Origin: Candidatus Zixiibacteriota bacterium
GTDB lineage: Bacteria; Zixibacteria; MSB-5A5; WJJR01
DNA: 38,207 nucleotides
Direction: 5' to 3'
Assembly: GCA_016235085.1 (NCBI GenBank)
Contig: JACRMA010000014.1
Span: 1-38,207, forward strand
Shown: positions 14,749-26,086 of the stretch, piece by piece
Layout: each line of letters begins with the position of its first letter
How positions within the stretch are numbered: the first letter of the stretch is position 1
Made by a program: the position numbers and the translations under genes
The notes under the pieces: model-generated
Told to the model about the DNA's origin: nothing
The model's input: the letters and a program-made list of their open reading frames with translations, nothing else
Database searches by the model: none

Positions 14749-15573
14749 ATGGGAATCAGAGCTTTCAAGCCAACCAGCGCGGGAATCCGCCATCGGACGA
14801 TTCCGACTTTCGAAGAAATCACTTCCTCGAAGCCGGAGCGGTCGTTGCTGCGTGCGATCAAGCAGAGCGGTGGCCGCAATAACAAAGGGCGCGTGACCTC
14901 GCGGTACCGTGGCGGGGGCCACAAGCGCTTCTACCGCCTGATCGATTTCAAGCGCGACAAGCGGGACCTTCCCGCTGTGGTTGCCTCGATCGAGTACGAT
15001 CCCAACCGGAGTGCGCGCATCGCCCTGCTGCACTACATCGATGGCGAGAAGCGGTATATTCTGGCGCCCGAGGGATTGAAGGTCGGCGAAAAGCTGGTGG
15101 CCGGTCCGGGAGTGGAAATCAAGATCGGCAATGCGATGCCGCTGTCCAGTCTGCCGCTCGGCGTCTCGGTGCACAATGTTGAATTGAAACCCGGCAAGGG
15201 CGGGCAGATGGCCCGCAGCGCCGGTGCGCAGGTCGTGCTCGCCGCCAAAGAGGCCGGCATGGCGCACTTGCGTTTGCCGTCGGGTGAAATCAGGCTGGTC
15301 CCGGAAATGTGCTACGCCACCCTGGGGCAGGTCGGCAATATCGATCACGAAAACGTTTCGCTGGGCAAGGCCGGCGCGAGTCGGTGGCGTGGCCGTCGTC
15401 CGCATGTTCGCGGCGTGGCGCGCAACCCGGTTGACCACCCGATGGGCGGCGGTGAGGGTAAGTCCTCTGGTGGACGGCATCCGTGCAGCCCGTGGGGGCA
15501 GAAGAGCAAGGGTTTGCGGACGCGCAAGAAACGCAAGCCATCCACGAAGTGGATCGTCAAGCGTCGCGCGTAG
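14749..15573 (+). CDS. rplB: 50S ribosomal protein L2
   Basis: 274 aa; [16 protein letters not shown]...[27 protein letters not shown]...[34 protein letters not shown]. Confidence 0.98.
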   Translation: MGIRAFKPTSAGIRHRTIPTFEEITSSKPERSLLRAIKQSGGRNNKGRVTSRYRGGGHKRFYRLIDFKRDKRDLPAVVASIEYDPNRSARIALLHYIDGEKRYILAPEGLKVGEKLVAGPGVEIKIGNAMPLSSLPLGVSVHNVELKPGKGGQMARSAGAQVVLAAKEAGMAHLRLPSGEIRLVPEMCYATLGQVGNIDHENVSLGKAGASRWRGRRPHVRGVARNPVDHPMGGGEGKSSGGRHPCSPWGQKSKGLRTRKKRKPSTKWIVKRRA

Positions 15574-15630
15574 AGTTGGTGAATTATCGGAGTAGTTGCA
15601 CGAATCTGAGTTAAGACTGGGAGAGTTCAA

Positions 15631-15924
15631 GTGTCTCGCTCGCTGAAGAAGGGTCCATTTATCGATCAGAGCCTCGCCCGGGTTGTGGCCAGGCTTAACG
15701 AAGACGGTGAGAAGCGAGTGGTCAAGACTTGGGCGCGGCGGTCGACGATCCCACCGGATTTTGTCGGCCACACGATTGCCATTCACAATGGCAACAAATT
15801 CGTCCCGGTGTATGTGACAGAGAATATGGTGGGCCACAAGCTCGGCGAATTTGCCCCGACCCGGACATTCCGCGGCCATAGCGGCAAGAAGACCGAGAAG
15901 ACGACAGGGCCCACTCACAAGTAA
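15631..15924 (+). CDS. rpsS: 30S ribosomal protein S19 (GTG start)
   Basis: 97 aa; [11 protein letters not shown]...[56 protein letters not shown]. Confidence 0.98.
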   Translation: MSRSLKKGPFIDQSLARVVARLNEDGEKRVVKTWARRSTIPPDFVGHTIAIHNGNKFVPVYVTENMVGHKLGEFAPTRTFRGHSGKKTEKTTGPTHK

Positions 15925-15960
15925 CGAAACGCTTAGCGAATTGGGATGGTGAGTTCTCTT

Positions 15961-16392
15961 ATGGAAGCGACAGCCAAAGCACGGTACCTGCGGGGTTCAG
16001 CGCGCAAGATGCGCCGGGTGGCGGCATTGGTCCGGGGCCTTAAGGTTTCCGCGGCGACCGAGATGTTGCGTCATGTTCCCAAGGGCGCAGCGCTGCCGCT
16101 GGCCAAGGTGATCAAATCGGCGGCCGCGAATGCGCTGGCTTCCGAGGGGACCGCCCACCACAAGGAGCAGGATCTCGTGGTGGCCGACGTGCGTGTGGAT
16201 GGCGGGCCGATTGCCCGCCGGTTCCGTGCGGTCGGCATGGGCCGGGCGTACCGGATTCGTAAGCGCTATTGTCATGTGAGAGTTGTGGTGTCTGACCAGG
16301 TGCCCCAGGCGGGACGGAAGCGCCCGCGTGTGGCGGCCGCCAAGCCCGTGGTGGCGAAGGACACAGAGACGAAGGCAGGATCGGCAGCCTGA
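15961..16392 (+). CDS. rplV: 50S ribosomal protein L22
   Basis: MEATAKARYLRGSARKMRRVAALVRGLKV...RRFRAVGMGRAYRIRKRYCHVRVVVSD; the ORF is open from 15946 but ATG 15961 fits L22 better. Confidence 0.95.
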   Translation: MEATAKARYLRGSARKMRRVAALVRGLKVSAATEMLRHVPKGAALPLAKVIKSAAANALASEGTAHHKEQDLVVADVRVDGGPIARRFRAVGMGRAYRIRKRYCHVRVVVSDQVPQAGRKRPRVAAAKPVVAKDTETKAGSAA

Positions 16393-16445
16393 GGCGAAGT
16401 TTCGTACCCTTCCGTTGATGGAAGCGGTGTTGTACGGAGGTTGAG

Positions 16446-17231
16446 TTGGGACAGAAGACAAATCCAGTGGGCTTTCGCGTAGGCGTGATTCGGGGCTGGT
16501 CCTCGAAGTGGTTTGCTGAGCGGAATTTCGCGGATCTTCTGTTGGAAGATTTGACGGTCAAGCGTTACATCAACCAACGGCTTGATAATGCCGGCATCGC
16601 CAAGATCGAAATCGTGCGTGCCCCCAAGAAGGTCACGGTGGACATCCACACCTCGCGGCCCGGGATTGTGATCGGGCGCAAGGGTGCCGAAGTCGACAAG
16701 CTGCGCGAAGAGCTGCAGTTGCTGACCAAGAAGGACATCACGATCAATATCATCGAAGTCAAGCGTCCCGAGATGCGGGCGCGGCTGGTCGCCGAATCGA
16801 TCGCCCGCCAGCTCGAAGGCCGTATTTCATTCCGCCGCGCCATGAAGAAAGCCGTGGCCGCGACGATGAAGATGGGTGCCCAGGGAATTCGCGTGCAGTG
16901 CGGCGGGCGCTTGGGTGGCAATGAAATCGCCCGCACCGAAAAGTACATGGAAGGCCGTGTTCCCCTGCACACGTTGCGCGCCGACATTGATTTTGCCCGC
17001 CACACCGCTCACACTGCGTACGGCTGCATCGGCGTCAAAGTCTGGATCTGCAAAGGCGAAGTTCTGGGTCAGATGGAAGGTGCCGAGAAGGAAGAGGAGC
17101 CGCCAGCATTTGGACGCGAGCGCGACCGCCGTAGCGGCCCGAAGAAGCGTCACAGCCCGCGGTCGCGGCGCAAGCTGCCCAGTGAGGGCGGGTCGGATGA
17201 TTCTGCCGATGCGGGTGGAGCCGAGGCCTGA
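16446..17231 (+). CDS. rpsC: 30S ribosomal protein S3 with charged C-terminal extension (TTG start)
   Basis: 261 aa; [31 protein letters not shown]...[18 protein letters not shown]...[30 protein letters not shown]. Confidence 0.97.
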   Translation: MGQKTNPVGFRVGVIRGWSSKWFAERNFADLLLEDLTVKRYINQRLDNAGIAKIEIVRAPKKVTVDIHTSRPGIVIGRKGAEVDKLREELQLLTKKDITINIIEVKRPEMRARLVAESIARQLEGRISFRRAMKKAVAATMKMGAQGIRVQCGGRLGGNEIARTEKYMEGRVPLHTLRADIDFARHTAHTAYGCIGVKVWICKGEVLGQMEGAEKEEEPPAFGRERDRRSGPKKRHSPRSRRKLPSEGGSDDSADAGGAEA

Positions 17232-17296
17232 AATCGAATCGAATCGCGTGATTCCCCTGGGACGCAGGGCGCGATTGCAAGGATTGAGTAGAAAAG

Positions 17297-17716
17297 ATGC
17301 TGTCACCTAAACGAGTCAAATATCGCAAGCAACAGCGCGGCTCACGCCGGGGAAAAGCCTACCGCGGCGGTTCCATCTCCTTTGGCCAGTACGGGCTCAA
17401 GGCCATGGAACCCGCATGGATCTCCAACAAGCAGATCGAAGCGGCCCGTGTTGCCCTGACGCGCCATATCAAGCGCGGCGGCAAGGTCTGGATTCGCATA
17501 TTCCCCGACAAGCCGGTCACGCAAAAACCCGCTGAGACTCGCATGGGCAAAGGCAAGGGCAATCCGGAATTCTGGGTGGCCGTGGTGAAGCCGGGACGCA
17601 TTCTCTTTGAACTGGATGGCGTAACTGAGGATCTGGCGCAAGTGGCGCTGAAGCTGGCCGCCAACAAGCTGCCGCTCAAGACCAAGTTCGTCAAAGCGCT
17701 GGCCATCGCAGGGTAA
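17297..17716 (+). CDS. rplP: 50S ribosomal protein L16
   Basis: 139 aa; [15 protein letters not shown]...[41 protein letters not shown]. Confidence 0.98.
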   Translation: MLSPKRVKYRKQQRGSRRGKAYRGGSISFGQYGLKAMEPAWISNKQIEAARVALTRHIKRGGKVWIRIFPDKPVTQKPAETRMGKGKGNPEFWVAVVKPGRILFELDGVTEDLAQVALKLAANKLPLKTKFVKALAIAG

Positions 17717-17732
17717 TCGGGACGGGTAACGT

Positions 17733-17966
17733 ATGGGAATGATGAAAAGCGAACGTTTGCGCGAAATGACCCGCGAAGAACTGACTCACCAGATTCGTGA
17801 GCTGGAGGATGAGTTGTTCAACATCCGGGTCCGGCGCGCGCTGCAACCTCCGGACAATCCGGTGCGCCTGCGGCTGCTGCGGCGGCAATTGGCGCGGGTC
17901 CGCACGATTCTGCGCGAAGGTGAACTCGGAATCACGCCGGGTGCGAGCAAGAAGACGGCTGTCTGA
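17733..17966 (+). CDS. rpmC: 50S ribosomal protein L29
   Basis: 77 aa; [57 protein letters not shown]; precedes rpsQ. Confidence 0.93.
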   Translation: MGMMKSERLREMTREELTHQIRELEDELFNIRVRRALQPPDNPVRLRLLRRQLARVRTILREGELGITPGASKKTAV

Positions 17967-18253
17967 TGGCCAATGAACGGATGAGTGTAATGGCTGGCGA
18001 AGAGCGGCAGGAACGAAAGACCCGGATCGGCATCGTCGTATCCGACAAGATGGACAAGACGATCACGGTCAAGATCGACCGCGTGATGAAGCATCCCGAA
18101 TACGGGCGCATTGTCAAGCGGTCCATGAAACTTCTGGCGCACGACGAAGCCGGACTGGCGGGCATCGGCGACAAGGTTGTGGTGATGGAAACCCGGCCGC
18201 TGTCCAAACGGAAGTGCTGGCGGCTCGTCGAGGTGCTCGAGAAGGCGAAGTGA
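17966..18253 (+). CDS. rpsQ: 30S ribosomal protein S17
   Basis: 95 aa; [45 protein letters not shown]...[33 protein letters not shown] overlap with rpmC. Confidence 0.97.
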   Translation: MANERMSVMAGEERQERKTRIGIVVSDKMDKTITVKIDRVMKHPEYGRIVKRSMKLLAHDEAGLAGIGDKVVVMETRPLSKRKCWRLVEVLEKAK

Positions 18254-18259
18254 TGCCGT

Positions 18260-18280
18260 CCTGTCCCGAATGGGACGGGA
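18260..18280 (+). promoter_or_regulatory. Hairpin in rplN leader sharing the TGTCCCGAATGGG core with the rpsL leader
   Basis: CCTGTCCC-GAAT-GGGACGGG potential stem-loop; TGTCCCGAATGGG at 18262-18274 is identical to 9264-9276. Confidence 0.5.
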
Positions 18281-18331
18281 AACGGGGAATTGCATAAAGC
18301 CAAATTGGAAACGATCAATCAGGTTTAACCG

Positions 18332-18700
18332 ATGATTCAAGAATACAGCCGACTCACAGTAGCCGATAACTCCGGCGCCAAGATCGTCATGTGTTTTCGC
18401 ATTCTGGGCGGCACGCGGCGTCGCTACGCTCGGGTCGGCGATATCATCGTCTGCTCGGTGAAAGATGCCGTGCCGGGCGGAACGGTGAAGCGAAAAGAGA
18501 AATGCAAAGCGGTCGTGGTGCGGACGACACGTCCCACGCGGCGCAAGGACGGGTCGTACATCCGGTTTTCGGATAACGCGGCCGTCATCATCAATGACGC
18601 GGGCGAACCGCGCGGCACCCGTATCTTTGGTCCGGTGGCGCGTGAGCTGCGCGAAAAGAATTTCATGAAGATCGTATCGCTGGCTCCGGAGGTACTCTAG
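18332..18700 (+). CDS. rplN: 50S ribosomal protein L14
   Basis: 122 aa; [27 protein letters not shown]...[53 protein letters not shown]. Confidence 0.98.
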   Translation: MIQEYSRLTVADNSGAKIVMCFRILGGTRRRYARVGDIIVCSVKDAVPGGTVKRKEKCKAVVVRTTRPTRRKDGSYIRFSDNAAVIINDAGEPRGTRIFGPVARELREKNFMKIVSLAPEVL

Positions 18701-18733
18701 GCCGGAGTGCGATCGATCAGGCTTGGCGGATTT

Positions 18734-18958
18734 ATGGCGGCGAGAATTAAAAAGGGTGACCAGGTGGTGGTGCTGGCCGGCAAATACCGGGGCACGTCCG
18801 GACGCGTCCTGCGGGTGTATCCCAAAAAGGACAGGATCGTTGTGGAGGGGGTCAATATGATCAAGCGCCATACGCGCCCCTCGCAGCGCAATCCCAAGGG
18901 TGGAATCGTCGAGAAGGAAGCGCCGATTCATATTTCCAATGTGAAGCGCGAAGTCTAA
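18734..18958 (+). CDS. rplX: 50S ribosomal protein L24
   Basis: [73 protein letters not shown] 18734 preferred over the upstream extension from 18707. Confidence 0.96.
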   Translation: MAARIKKGDQVVVLAGKYRGTSGRVLRVYPKKDRIVVEGVNMIKRHTRPSQRNPKGGIVEKEAPIHISNVKREV

Positions 18959-18976
18959 GGCGCATTGCGAGCAATC

Positions 18977-19519
<543 letters not shown>

Positions 19520-19552
19520 GCGGCGGACTCGGGGAGTTGCTGAAAGAATCCT

Positions 19553-19738
19553 ATGGCGAAGAAGTGTCTGGTCGAAAAACAAAAGCGCAAACCCAAATTC
19601 GGGGTGCGTGCCTACAGCCGGTGCCGGCGTTGCGGACGTCCGCGCGCTTTCATGCGCCGGTTTGGACTGTGCCGGATTTGCTTCCGGGAGCTGGCGTTAA
19701 ACGGCGAAATCCCGGGAGTCACCAAGGCGAGCTGGTAG
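19553..19738 (+). CDS. rpsN: 30S ribosomal protein S14, short zinc-binding (C+) type
   Basis: 61 aa; [61 protein letters not shown]; CxxC...CxxC zinc motif. Confidence 0.97.
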   Translation: MAKKCLVEKQKRKPKFGVRAYSRCRRCGRPRAFMRRFGLCRICFRELALNGEIPGVTKASW

Positions 19739-19772
19739 AGTACTCAGCTCTGTTCCGTGTGGAGTAGCAATC

Positions 19773-20171
19773 GTGACGATGACTGATCCCATATCCGACC
19801 TGCTGGTGCGCATTCGCAATGCCGCCGGGGCAGGACACAAACGCGTCGAAGTGCCCGCGTCGAATCTCAAGCGCGAAATCGTGCGGGTGCTGCATGAGAA
19901 TCATTACATCCGCGGGTTTACCGAAGTTCCCGACGCGACGCAGAACAAGCTTGTCATCCGGTTGCGGTACACCCCGCAGAAGGAATCGGTGATTACCGGT
20001 TTGAAGCGGGTTTCGCGGCCGGGCCTGCGCCGCTACGGTAATGCCACGGACATCAAGGCCGTCGGGCGCCAATTGGGAGTCACGATCGTTTCAACGTCGC
20101 ACGGTGTCATGACAGACCAGGAAGCCGCCCAGAGGGGTATTGGCGGCGAATTGCTCTGCCGCATCTGGTAG
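19773..20171 (+). CDS. rpsH: 30S ribosomal protein S8 (GTG start)
   Basis: 132 aa; MTDPISDLLVRIRNA...STSHGVMTDQEAAQRGIGGELLCRIW. Confidence 0.97.
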   Translation: MTMTDPISDLLVRIRNAAGAGHKRVEVPASNLKREIVRVLHENHYIRGFTEVPDATQNKLVIRLRYTPQKESVITGLKRVSRPGLRRYGNATDIKAVGRQLGVTIVSTSHGVMTDQEAAQRGIGGELLCRIW

Positions 20172-20183
20172 AACAGGAATCTT

Positions 20184-20720
20184 ATGTCGCGTATAGGAAA
20201 AAAGCCCATCCCCATCCCCGCCGGTGTCCAGGTCACCGTGGACGGTGACATTGTTCGCGTGAAGGGACCCAAGGGTGAGTTGCACCAGTCGTTCCTGCCG
20301 GGCATCAGCGTCTCGATCACCGATGGCATCATCACGGTCGAGCGCTCCAACGATCACCGGTCGATGCGGGCGCTGCACGGTCTCACGCGCGCTCTGATCG
20401 CCAATATGATCACCGGCGTGTCGCATGGGTTCCGCCGTGTGTTGGAAATCGTTGGCGTCGGCTACAAGGCCGAATTGAATGGCAAGAGACTGAATCTCGT
20501 GGTGGGATATTCCCATCCGATTTTGATCACGCCGCCTGATGGCGTGAATTTCGTGGTGGAGAATCCCACCCGTTTCGCGGTCGAAGGCATTTCCAAACAG
20601 CTGGTCGGCGAAGTGGCCGCGCGTGTGCGCCGCTACCGTCCGCCAGAACCGTACAAGGGCAAGGGAATCCGCTACGAAGGCGAGCATGTCCGCCGCAAGG
20701 CCGGCAAGACCGCCGCATAA
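20184..20720 (+). CDS. rplF: 50S ribosomal protein L6
   Basis: 178 aa; MSRIGKKPIPIPAGVQVTVDGDIVRVKGPKGEL...RRYRPPEPYKGKGIRYEGEHVRRKAGKTA. Confidence 0.98.
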   Translation: MSRIGKKPIPIPAGVQVTVDGDIVRVKGPKGELHQSFLPGISVSITDGIITVERSNDHRSMRALHGLTRALIANMITGVSHGFRRVLEIVGVGYKAELNGKRLNLVVGYSHPILITPPDGVNFVVENPTRFAVEGISKQLVGEVAARVRRYRPPEPYKGKGIRYEGEHVRRKAGKTAA

Positions 20721-20774
20721 TGCTGACGGAATGTCCGTCGCGTGAGGCGCGGACCTGGAGTGAATGGTTTAATC

Positions 20775-21134
20775 ATGTCTGACAAGTTGAAATCAAAACG
20801 CGTGCGCGAACTGCGGCGGCGGCGCCATGTCCGGCGCCGTGTCAACGGGACCGCCGAGCGCCCCCGTCTCACCGTCTGCAAGTCGTTGCGCAATACCATC
20901 GCGCAACTCATCGATGATGAGAAGGGCGTGACGTTGGCGTTCTGTTCCACGGCCGTCGTCAATGAAGGCAAGGTGACGAAGACGCAGGCGGCCAAGAAGC
21001 TGGGAGAGAAGCTCGGCGCCCTCGCATTGGAGCGGGGGATCAAGTGCGCCGTGTTTGACCGGAATCATTACATCTACCATGGCCGCGTCAAGGCCGTGGC
21101 GGATGGTGCGCGAGGCGCCGGGCTTGAGATCTAA
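20775..21134 (+). CDS. rplR: 50S ribosomal protein L18
   Basis: MSDKLKSKRVRELRRRRHVRRRVNGTAERPRLTVCKSLRNTIAQLIDD...FDRNHYIYHGRVKAVADGARGAGLEI. Confidence 0.97.
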   Translation: MSDKLKSKRVRELRRRRHVRRRVNGTAERPRLTVCKSLRNTIAQLIDDEKGVTLAFCSTAVVNEGKVTKTQAAKKLGEKLGALALERGIKCAVFDRNHYIYHGRVKAVADGARGAGLEI

Positions 21135-21206
21135 CCGGGCGCATCGTGGAATTGTCGAAAGAGACGAGTGTTTGGGTTTCATCACAATCGTGCGAGGTAA
21201 CTGACT

Positions 21207-21758
21207 TTGTGGCGCGGTGCTCCTGATAGCGGCGAATTTCTGGAAAAGGTTGTCTACGTCAACCGTGTGGCCAAGGTGGTCAAGGGCGGACGCCGGTTCT
21301 CGTTTACGGCAGTCGTTGCCACCGGTGATCGCAAGGGGCGTGTCGGGATCGGTTTGGGGAAAGCCGGCGAAGTCGCCGAGGCGATCCGCAAGGGTCTCGA
21401 ATCCGCCAAGAAGGCGATGGAGCAGGTTGTCGTCCGAAACGGCACGATCTCGCATCAGGTGATCGGGACTTCCGGTGCTGCGCGCGTGCTGCTGCGTCCG
21501 GCCTCGCCGGGTACCGGCGTGATCGCCGGCGGCGCGGTTCGTGCGGTGCTCGAGTCCGCGGGTGTCCAGGACATCCTGACGAAATCGCTGGGTTCGACCA
21601 ACCCGCACAATGTTGTGAAAGCAACCCTTGATGCCCTGCGCCAGTTGAAGAAGGCCGAATCGCTCGGGCAATACCGGGCACGGCTGGCCGCCGAGGCGAA
21701 CTCCGGCAATGGCAAGTCACCCGAGGTTGGAACCGTTGCGCACGAAGGCCGGGGGTAA
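21207..21758 (+). CDS. rpsE: 30S ribosomal protein S5 (TTG start likely)
   Basis: 183 aa; [51 protein letters not shown]...[43 protein letters not shown]. Confidence 0.97.
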   Translation: MWRGAPDSGEFLEKVVYVNRVAKVVKGGRRFSFTAVVATGDRKGRVGIGLGKAGEVAEAIRKGLESAKKAMEQVVVRNGTISHQVIGTSGAARVLLRPASPGTGVIAGGAVRAVLESAGVQDILTKSLGSTNPHNVVKATLDALRQLKKAESLGQYRARLAAEANSGNGKSPEVGTVAHEGRG

Positions 21759-21764
21759 CCGATC

Positions 21765-21947
21765 ATGGCAGGAAAGTTGAAAATTACCTATACCCGTTCC
21801 GCCATTCGCATGGTCGAGAGGCACAAGCGGGCTGTCCGGGCGCTGGGATTGCGCAAGCTTTATCAGACGGTCATTCACGATGACACGCCCAACATGCGTG
21901 GGATGATCCGGACGGTTGAGCATCTGGTGACTGTGGAAGAGATCTAA
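21765..21947 (+). CDS. rpmD: 50S ribosomal protein L30
   Basis: 60 aa; [56 protein letters not shown]. Confidence 0.95.
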   Translation: MAGKLKITYTRSAIRMVERHKRAVRALGLRKLYQTVIHDDTPNMRGMIRTVEHLVTVEEI

Positions 21948-21993
21948 ACGGCGTGCGGCCGTCGAGACGGCCGGTGAGAGAAGAGTCAATTCG

Positions 21994-22476
21994 ATGGATC
22001 TGTCGACACTAAAGCCCCCGAAAGGCGCCCACCACAAGAACAAACGCGTGGGCCGTGGCGTCGGTTCGGGACATGGCAAAACGTCAACGCGAGGCCACAA
22101 GGGCCAGTATGCGCGGTCGGGCTCCAAGCGGCGTTACTCGCGTGAAGGCGGCCAGATGCCGCTGCACCGCCGTTTGCCGAAGCGCGGGTTTTCCAATCCG
22201 TTCCGCGTTGAATACGAAGTGGTCAATCTGAGCGAACTGGCAACTGGAGGACAGGAGCACATTGACATTCCTCTGATGCGCAAGCTTCGCCTGATTCGCT
22301 CGATATCCATGCCGGTCAAGGTTCTCGGCAATGGAACCCTGGAACGCCCCCTGCGGATCGCCGCCCACGCCTTTTCCAAGGTGGCAGAAGAGAAGATCAC
22401 CGCCGCGGGTGGAAAGTGCGAACGTGTCCCGTTCATTCCGACGAAAGGCCAGAAGACTCCTGCCAGAGGGAATTAG
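21994..22476 (+). CDS. rplO: 50S ribosomal protein L15
   Basis: 160 aa; MDLSTLKPPKGAHHKNKRVGRGVGSGHGKTSTRGHKGQYARSG...EGGQMPLHRRLPKRGFSNPF. Confidence 0.97.
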   Translation: MDLSTLKPPKGAHHKNKRVGRGVGSGHGKTSTRGHKGQYARSGSKRRYSREGGQMPLHRRLPKRGFSNPFRVEYEVVNLSELATGGQEHIDIPLMRKLRLIRSISMPVKVLGNGTLERPLRIAAHAFSKVAEEKITAAGGKCERVPFIPTKGQKTPARGN

Positions 22477-22532
22477 CAGGATCGGCCCGAGTTATCGGTC
22501 AGTGAATTTCATAGAGCAAGTCGCCCCCTGAT

Positions 22533-23847
22533 ATGCTGTCTGCCTTCCAGAATATTTTCAAAGTCGAGGAGCTCCGCCGGCGTGTTCTGTTCACGCTGGG
22601 GATCCTGATTGTTTACCGGATCGGCGGCCATATTCCCACGCCGGGAGTGGATGCGCAGGCCCTCGGGGCGTTTTTCGCCACGGCGGGCAGCACACTCTTC
22701 GGACTGTACGACATGTTCGTGGGCGGGGCCTTCTACAAAGCCACGATCTTCGCACTGGGGATCATGCCTTACATTTCGGCATCGATTATCATCCAGTTGC
22801 TCGGCTCGGTCATTCCGTACTTCCAGAAACTGCAAAAGGAAGGCGAAGAAGGCCGCCGCAAGATCACGCAGTACACCCGGTATGGAACGGTGCTGATCGG
22901 CGCCCTGCAGGCCTTCGGTACGGCCGTATTCCTGGAGTCGAACAATGCCGGTCAAGGTGCGCCGGTGGTTCCGATGCCGGGATGGGGCTTCAAGCTTGTC
23001 ACCATCATCACCTTCACCTGCGGCACCGATCTTCATCATGTGGCTGGGTGAGCAGATCACCGAGCGCGGGATCGGCAACGGAATTTCGTTGATCATCTTC
23101 ATTTGGATTGTGGCGCGTTTCCCGCAATCAGTCTTCGATGAAATTCGTGAAGTGATGGCCGGCCGGCGCGGCATTTTCACCGAGCTGTTTATCGTGGCCT
23201 TGATGCTCGCTGTCATCGCCGACATTGTTCTGGTGACGCGTGCCCAGAGACGGATTCCGGTTCAGTATCCCAAGCGGGTCGTCGGCCGCAAAGTCTACGG
23301 TGGCCAGGCGACGCATATCCCGCTGTCGGTCAACACCGCCGGCGTTATTCCGATTATTTTCGCCCAGTCAATCATGTTCGCCCCCCAGACGCTGCTGTCT
23401 TTCTTCCCGAACGTGGAATGGCTGCAGGAGATCGGGCGGTACTTCGCTCCGGGTGCGGTCGTCTACTCCGTGGTGTATGGGCTGATTATTGTCTTCTTCG
23501 CGTTCTTCTACACGGCGATCGTCTTTAATCCGGTTGACCTGGCCGACAACATGAAGAAATACGGCGGGTACATTCCGGGAATTCGCCCGGGCAAACGCAC
23601 CGCGGACTACATCGACAAGGTGCTGACGCGAATCACCCTGCCCGGTGCAATCTTCTTTGCCGTGATCGCCATTCTACCGTACATCCTGATTCAGCGGGCC
23701 AACGTCCAATATTACTTTGGCGGCACCGGTCTGCTGATCGTGGTTGGTGTCGCTCTGGACACGCTGCAACAGGTGGAGTCGCACCTGCTGATGCGGCATT
23801 ACGATGGCTTTATGAAAAGGGGGCGGATCCGCGGCCGTTCCATGTAG
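22533..23847 (+). CDS. secY: Preprotein translocase subunit SecY, split by a frameshift near 23028
   Basis: ORF 22533-23051 carries the SecY N-terminal half (GGHIPTPGVD, YISASIIIQLL); ORF 22945-23847 carries the C-terminal half (IFIMWLGEQITERGIGNGISLIIF, YGGYIPGIRPGKRTADYID). Confidence 0.95.
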
Positions 23848-23870
23848 AACGGTCTTTGCGTCAAAGTCGT

Positions 23871-24434
23871 ATGCGCTGGATCATGCTGGGCCCGCCAGGT
23901 TCGGGCAAGGGAACGCAGGCCAAGAAACTGGCGGCTGCCTTCGGAGCCGATCATCTGTCCACCGGTGATATGCTTCGATCCGAAGTAGCCTCGGGAACCG
24001 AGTTGGGCTGTTCAGCCCGGACTTACATGGACCGGGGAGACTTGGTCCCGGATGAGCTGATCCTGAAGATGATTGCCGGCCGGTTGGAGTCGATGAGCAA
24101 CGGGGATGGGTTCATCCTTGATGGATTTCCCCGCACCGAAGCTCAGGCGGTTGCGCTCGACAAGATGCTGGATACGATGAAGCGCTCCATTGACCGCGTT
24201 GTGCTGGTCAAAGTGGGCGACGAAGAGATTAAGTCCCGGTTGGCGGGACGCGCACGCCAGGAAGGGCGGGCGGATGATACCGAAGAGGTGATCAATCGCC
24301 GGCTTGATGTTTATCGCAAGCAGACGGCGCCTCTTATTGCGTACTACAGCGGCAAAGGCCGCCTGTCCGAGGTCGTCGGGGAACGGCCAATTGATGTTGT
24401 CTACGGCGATTTGAAGAAGCTGGCAGAGTCATGA
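23871..24434 (+). CDS. adk: Adenylate kinase (short LID form)
   Basis: MRWIMLGPPGSGKGTQAKKLA...HLSTGDMLRSEVASGTELG...GFILDGFPRTEAQA; ATG 23871 chosen, TTG 23856 also possible. Confidence 0.96.
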   Translation: MRWIMLGPPGSGKGTQAKKLAAAFGADHLSTGDMLRSEVASGTELGCSARTYMDRGDLVPDELILKMIAGRLESMSNGDGFILDGFPRTEAQAVALDKMLDTMKRSIDRVVLVKVGDEEIKSRLAGRARQEGRADDTEEVINRRLDVYRKQTAPLIAYYSGKGRLSEVVGERPIDVVYGDLKKLAES

Positions 24435-25189
24435 TCGTGGTGAAGACGATACCCCAAATCGAGTTGATGCGCCGCGCCGGTGATCTGGTGGGGCGGACGC
24501 TTGATCTGGTGGAGAAGACAGCGAAGCCGGGATTGACCACCGCTGAGCTGGATCGTATCGCCGAGGATTTCATCCGCGCCAATGGCGCCGAGCCGGCTTT
24601 CAAAGGATATTTGGGATACCCTGCGACACTGTGCGTTTCGATTGACGATGAGGTCGTGCATGGGATCCCGGGCAGGCGGGTATTGCGCGAAGGTCAAATC
24701 GCTTCGATCGATGTTGGCGTCAAGCTGGATGGCTGGTATGCCGATGCCGCTCGGACGCTGACCATCGGACCGATTTCCGCCGAAGCCCGGAAGCTTCTGG
24801 CGGCGACGATGGAAGCGCTCCAGCATGGAATCCAGCAGGCAAAACCCGGCAATCGCATTGGAGATATTTCCGCGGCGGTGCAAACATTTGCCGAGGGAAA
24901 AGGGTATTCAGTCGTACGCGACCTGGTTGGGCATGGAATCGGGCAGAAAATGCACGAGGAGCCTCAGGTCCCGAATTTCGGCACTCCGCACACCGGCGCG
25001 GAATTGAAGCCCGGGATGGTCATTGCCATCGAACCGATGATCAATGTCGGTGGCCCGGCCATCAAGTTCGATGCCGATAAATGGACCGTTCGAACCGTTG
25101 ACGGTTCGCTATCGGCCCATTTTGAACACACGGTGGCGGTGACGGCCGATGGGCCGGACATCCTCACGGTGGCAACCCGGAAAGGGTAG
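24431..25189 (+). CDS. map: Methionine aminopeptidase type I
   Basis: 252 aa; [22 protein letters not shown]...[23 protein letters not shown]...[14 protein letters not shown] overlap with adk. Confidence 0.97.
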   Translation: MIVVKTIPQIELMRRAGDLVGRTLDLVEKTAKPGLTTAELDRIAEDFIRANGAEPAFKGYLGYPATLCVSIDDEVVHGIPGRRVLREGQIASIDVGVKLDGWYADAARTLTIGPISAEARKLLAATMEALQHGIQQAKPGNRIGDISAAVQTFAEGKGYSVVRDLVGHGIGQKMHEEPQVPNFGTPHTGAELKPGMVIAIEPMINVGGPAIKFDADKWTVRTVDGSLSAHFEHTVAVTADGPDILTVATRKG

Positions 25190-25190
25190 G

Positions 25191-25409
25191 TTGGCGAAAG
25201 AACAGGCGATCACTGTCGAAGGACGCGTGCTGGAACCACTGCCCAATGCCATGTTCCAGGTGGAATTGGACAACGGGCACAAGGTGCTCGCCCACGTGTC
25301 CGGGAAAATGAGGATGCACTTCATTAAGATCCTGCCCGGTGACCGCGTGACCCTTGAGTTATCGCCATACGACCTGTCGCGAGGACGGATAATCTACCGC
25401 TACAAATAG
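25191..25409 (+). CDS. infA: Translation initiation factor IF-1 (TTG start)
   Basis: [71 protein letters not shown]. Confidence 0.97.
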   Translation: MAKEQAITVEGRVLEPLPNAMFQVELDNGHKVLAHVSGKMRMHFIKILPGDRVTLELSPYDLSRGRIIYRYK

Positions 25410-25466
25410 AGCGGTTGGAAATGAGATCGACAGTCGGAAGGCTGAATCGAGAATGGCTGGTGAAAA

Positions 25467-25580
25467 ATGAAAGTACGTTCGTCCATTAAACCACGCTGCG
25501 AAAAGTGCAAGCTGATCCGCCGCAAAGGCGTGATGCGCGTGATCTGTGAGAATCCGCGCCACAAGCAGCGGCAGGGGTAG
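25467..25580 (+). CDS. rpmJ: 50S ribosomal protein L36 (zinc-binding C+ type)
   Basis: 37 aa read directly: [37 protein letters not shown]; below the ORF track length cutoff. Confidence 0.96.
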   Translation: MKVRSSIKPRCEKCKLIRRKGVMRVICENPRHKQRQG

Positions 25581-25641
25581 ATTTCGAGGGCGCGCCGGAT
25601 TCAGCTGGATTCGGCAAAGGCGCCTGTAATTGGGAGGATCT

Positions 25642-26016
25642 TTGGCACGCATAGCTGGTGTTGATCTGCCGAAAGAGAAACGGGTCGAGGTTGCCCTCAC
25701 CTACATATTTGGCATTGGTCCGGCGACGGCCGCGAAAATCATCAAGGCAACCGGTGTCAATCCCGACACCCGGGTGCATGCATTGAGCGATGATGAGGTC
25801 GTCCGGCTGCGCAACGAGATTGAAGCCAACCATAAGGTCGAGGGAGCGCTGCGCGGTGAAGTGCAGATGAGCATCAAGCGCCTCATCGACATCGGCTGCT
25901 ACCGGGGCCAGCGACACCGCCGCAATCTCCCCGTCCGCGGCCAGCGGACCAAGACCAACGCCCGCACCCGCAAGGGTCCCAAAAAGCCGATCGGCCAGCG
26001 CAAGAAGGCGGCGTAG
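25642..26016 (+). CDS. rpsM: 30S ribosomal protein S13 (TTG start)
   Basis: [38 protein letters not shown]...[36 protein letters not shown] upstream of TTG 25642. Confidence 0.97.
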   Translation: MARIAGVDLPKEKRVEVALTYIFGIGPATAAKIIKATGVNPDTRVHALSDDEVVRLRNEIEANHKVEGALRGEVQMSIKRLIDIGCYRGQRHRRNLPVRGQRTKTNARTRKGPKKPIGQRKKAA

Positions 26017-26086
26017 TTCCATCGCAGAGCCAGAGCATTCACTGAGGTAATTGGATCGCAATTGTTGATATCAGCAGGAGACGACA

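Noticed and set aside
22945-23847. 300-aa ORF as a separate membrane protein
   Set aside because: It is the C-terminal half of SecY after a frameshift; the first residues before IFIMWLGEQ are out-of-frame secY sequence.
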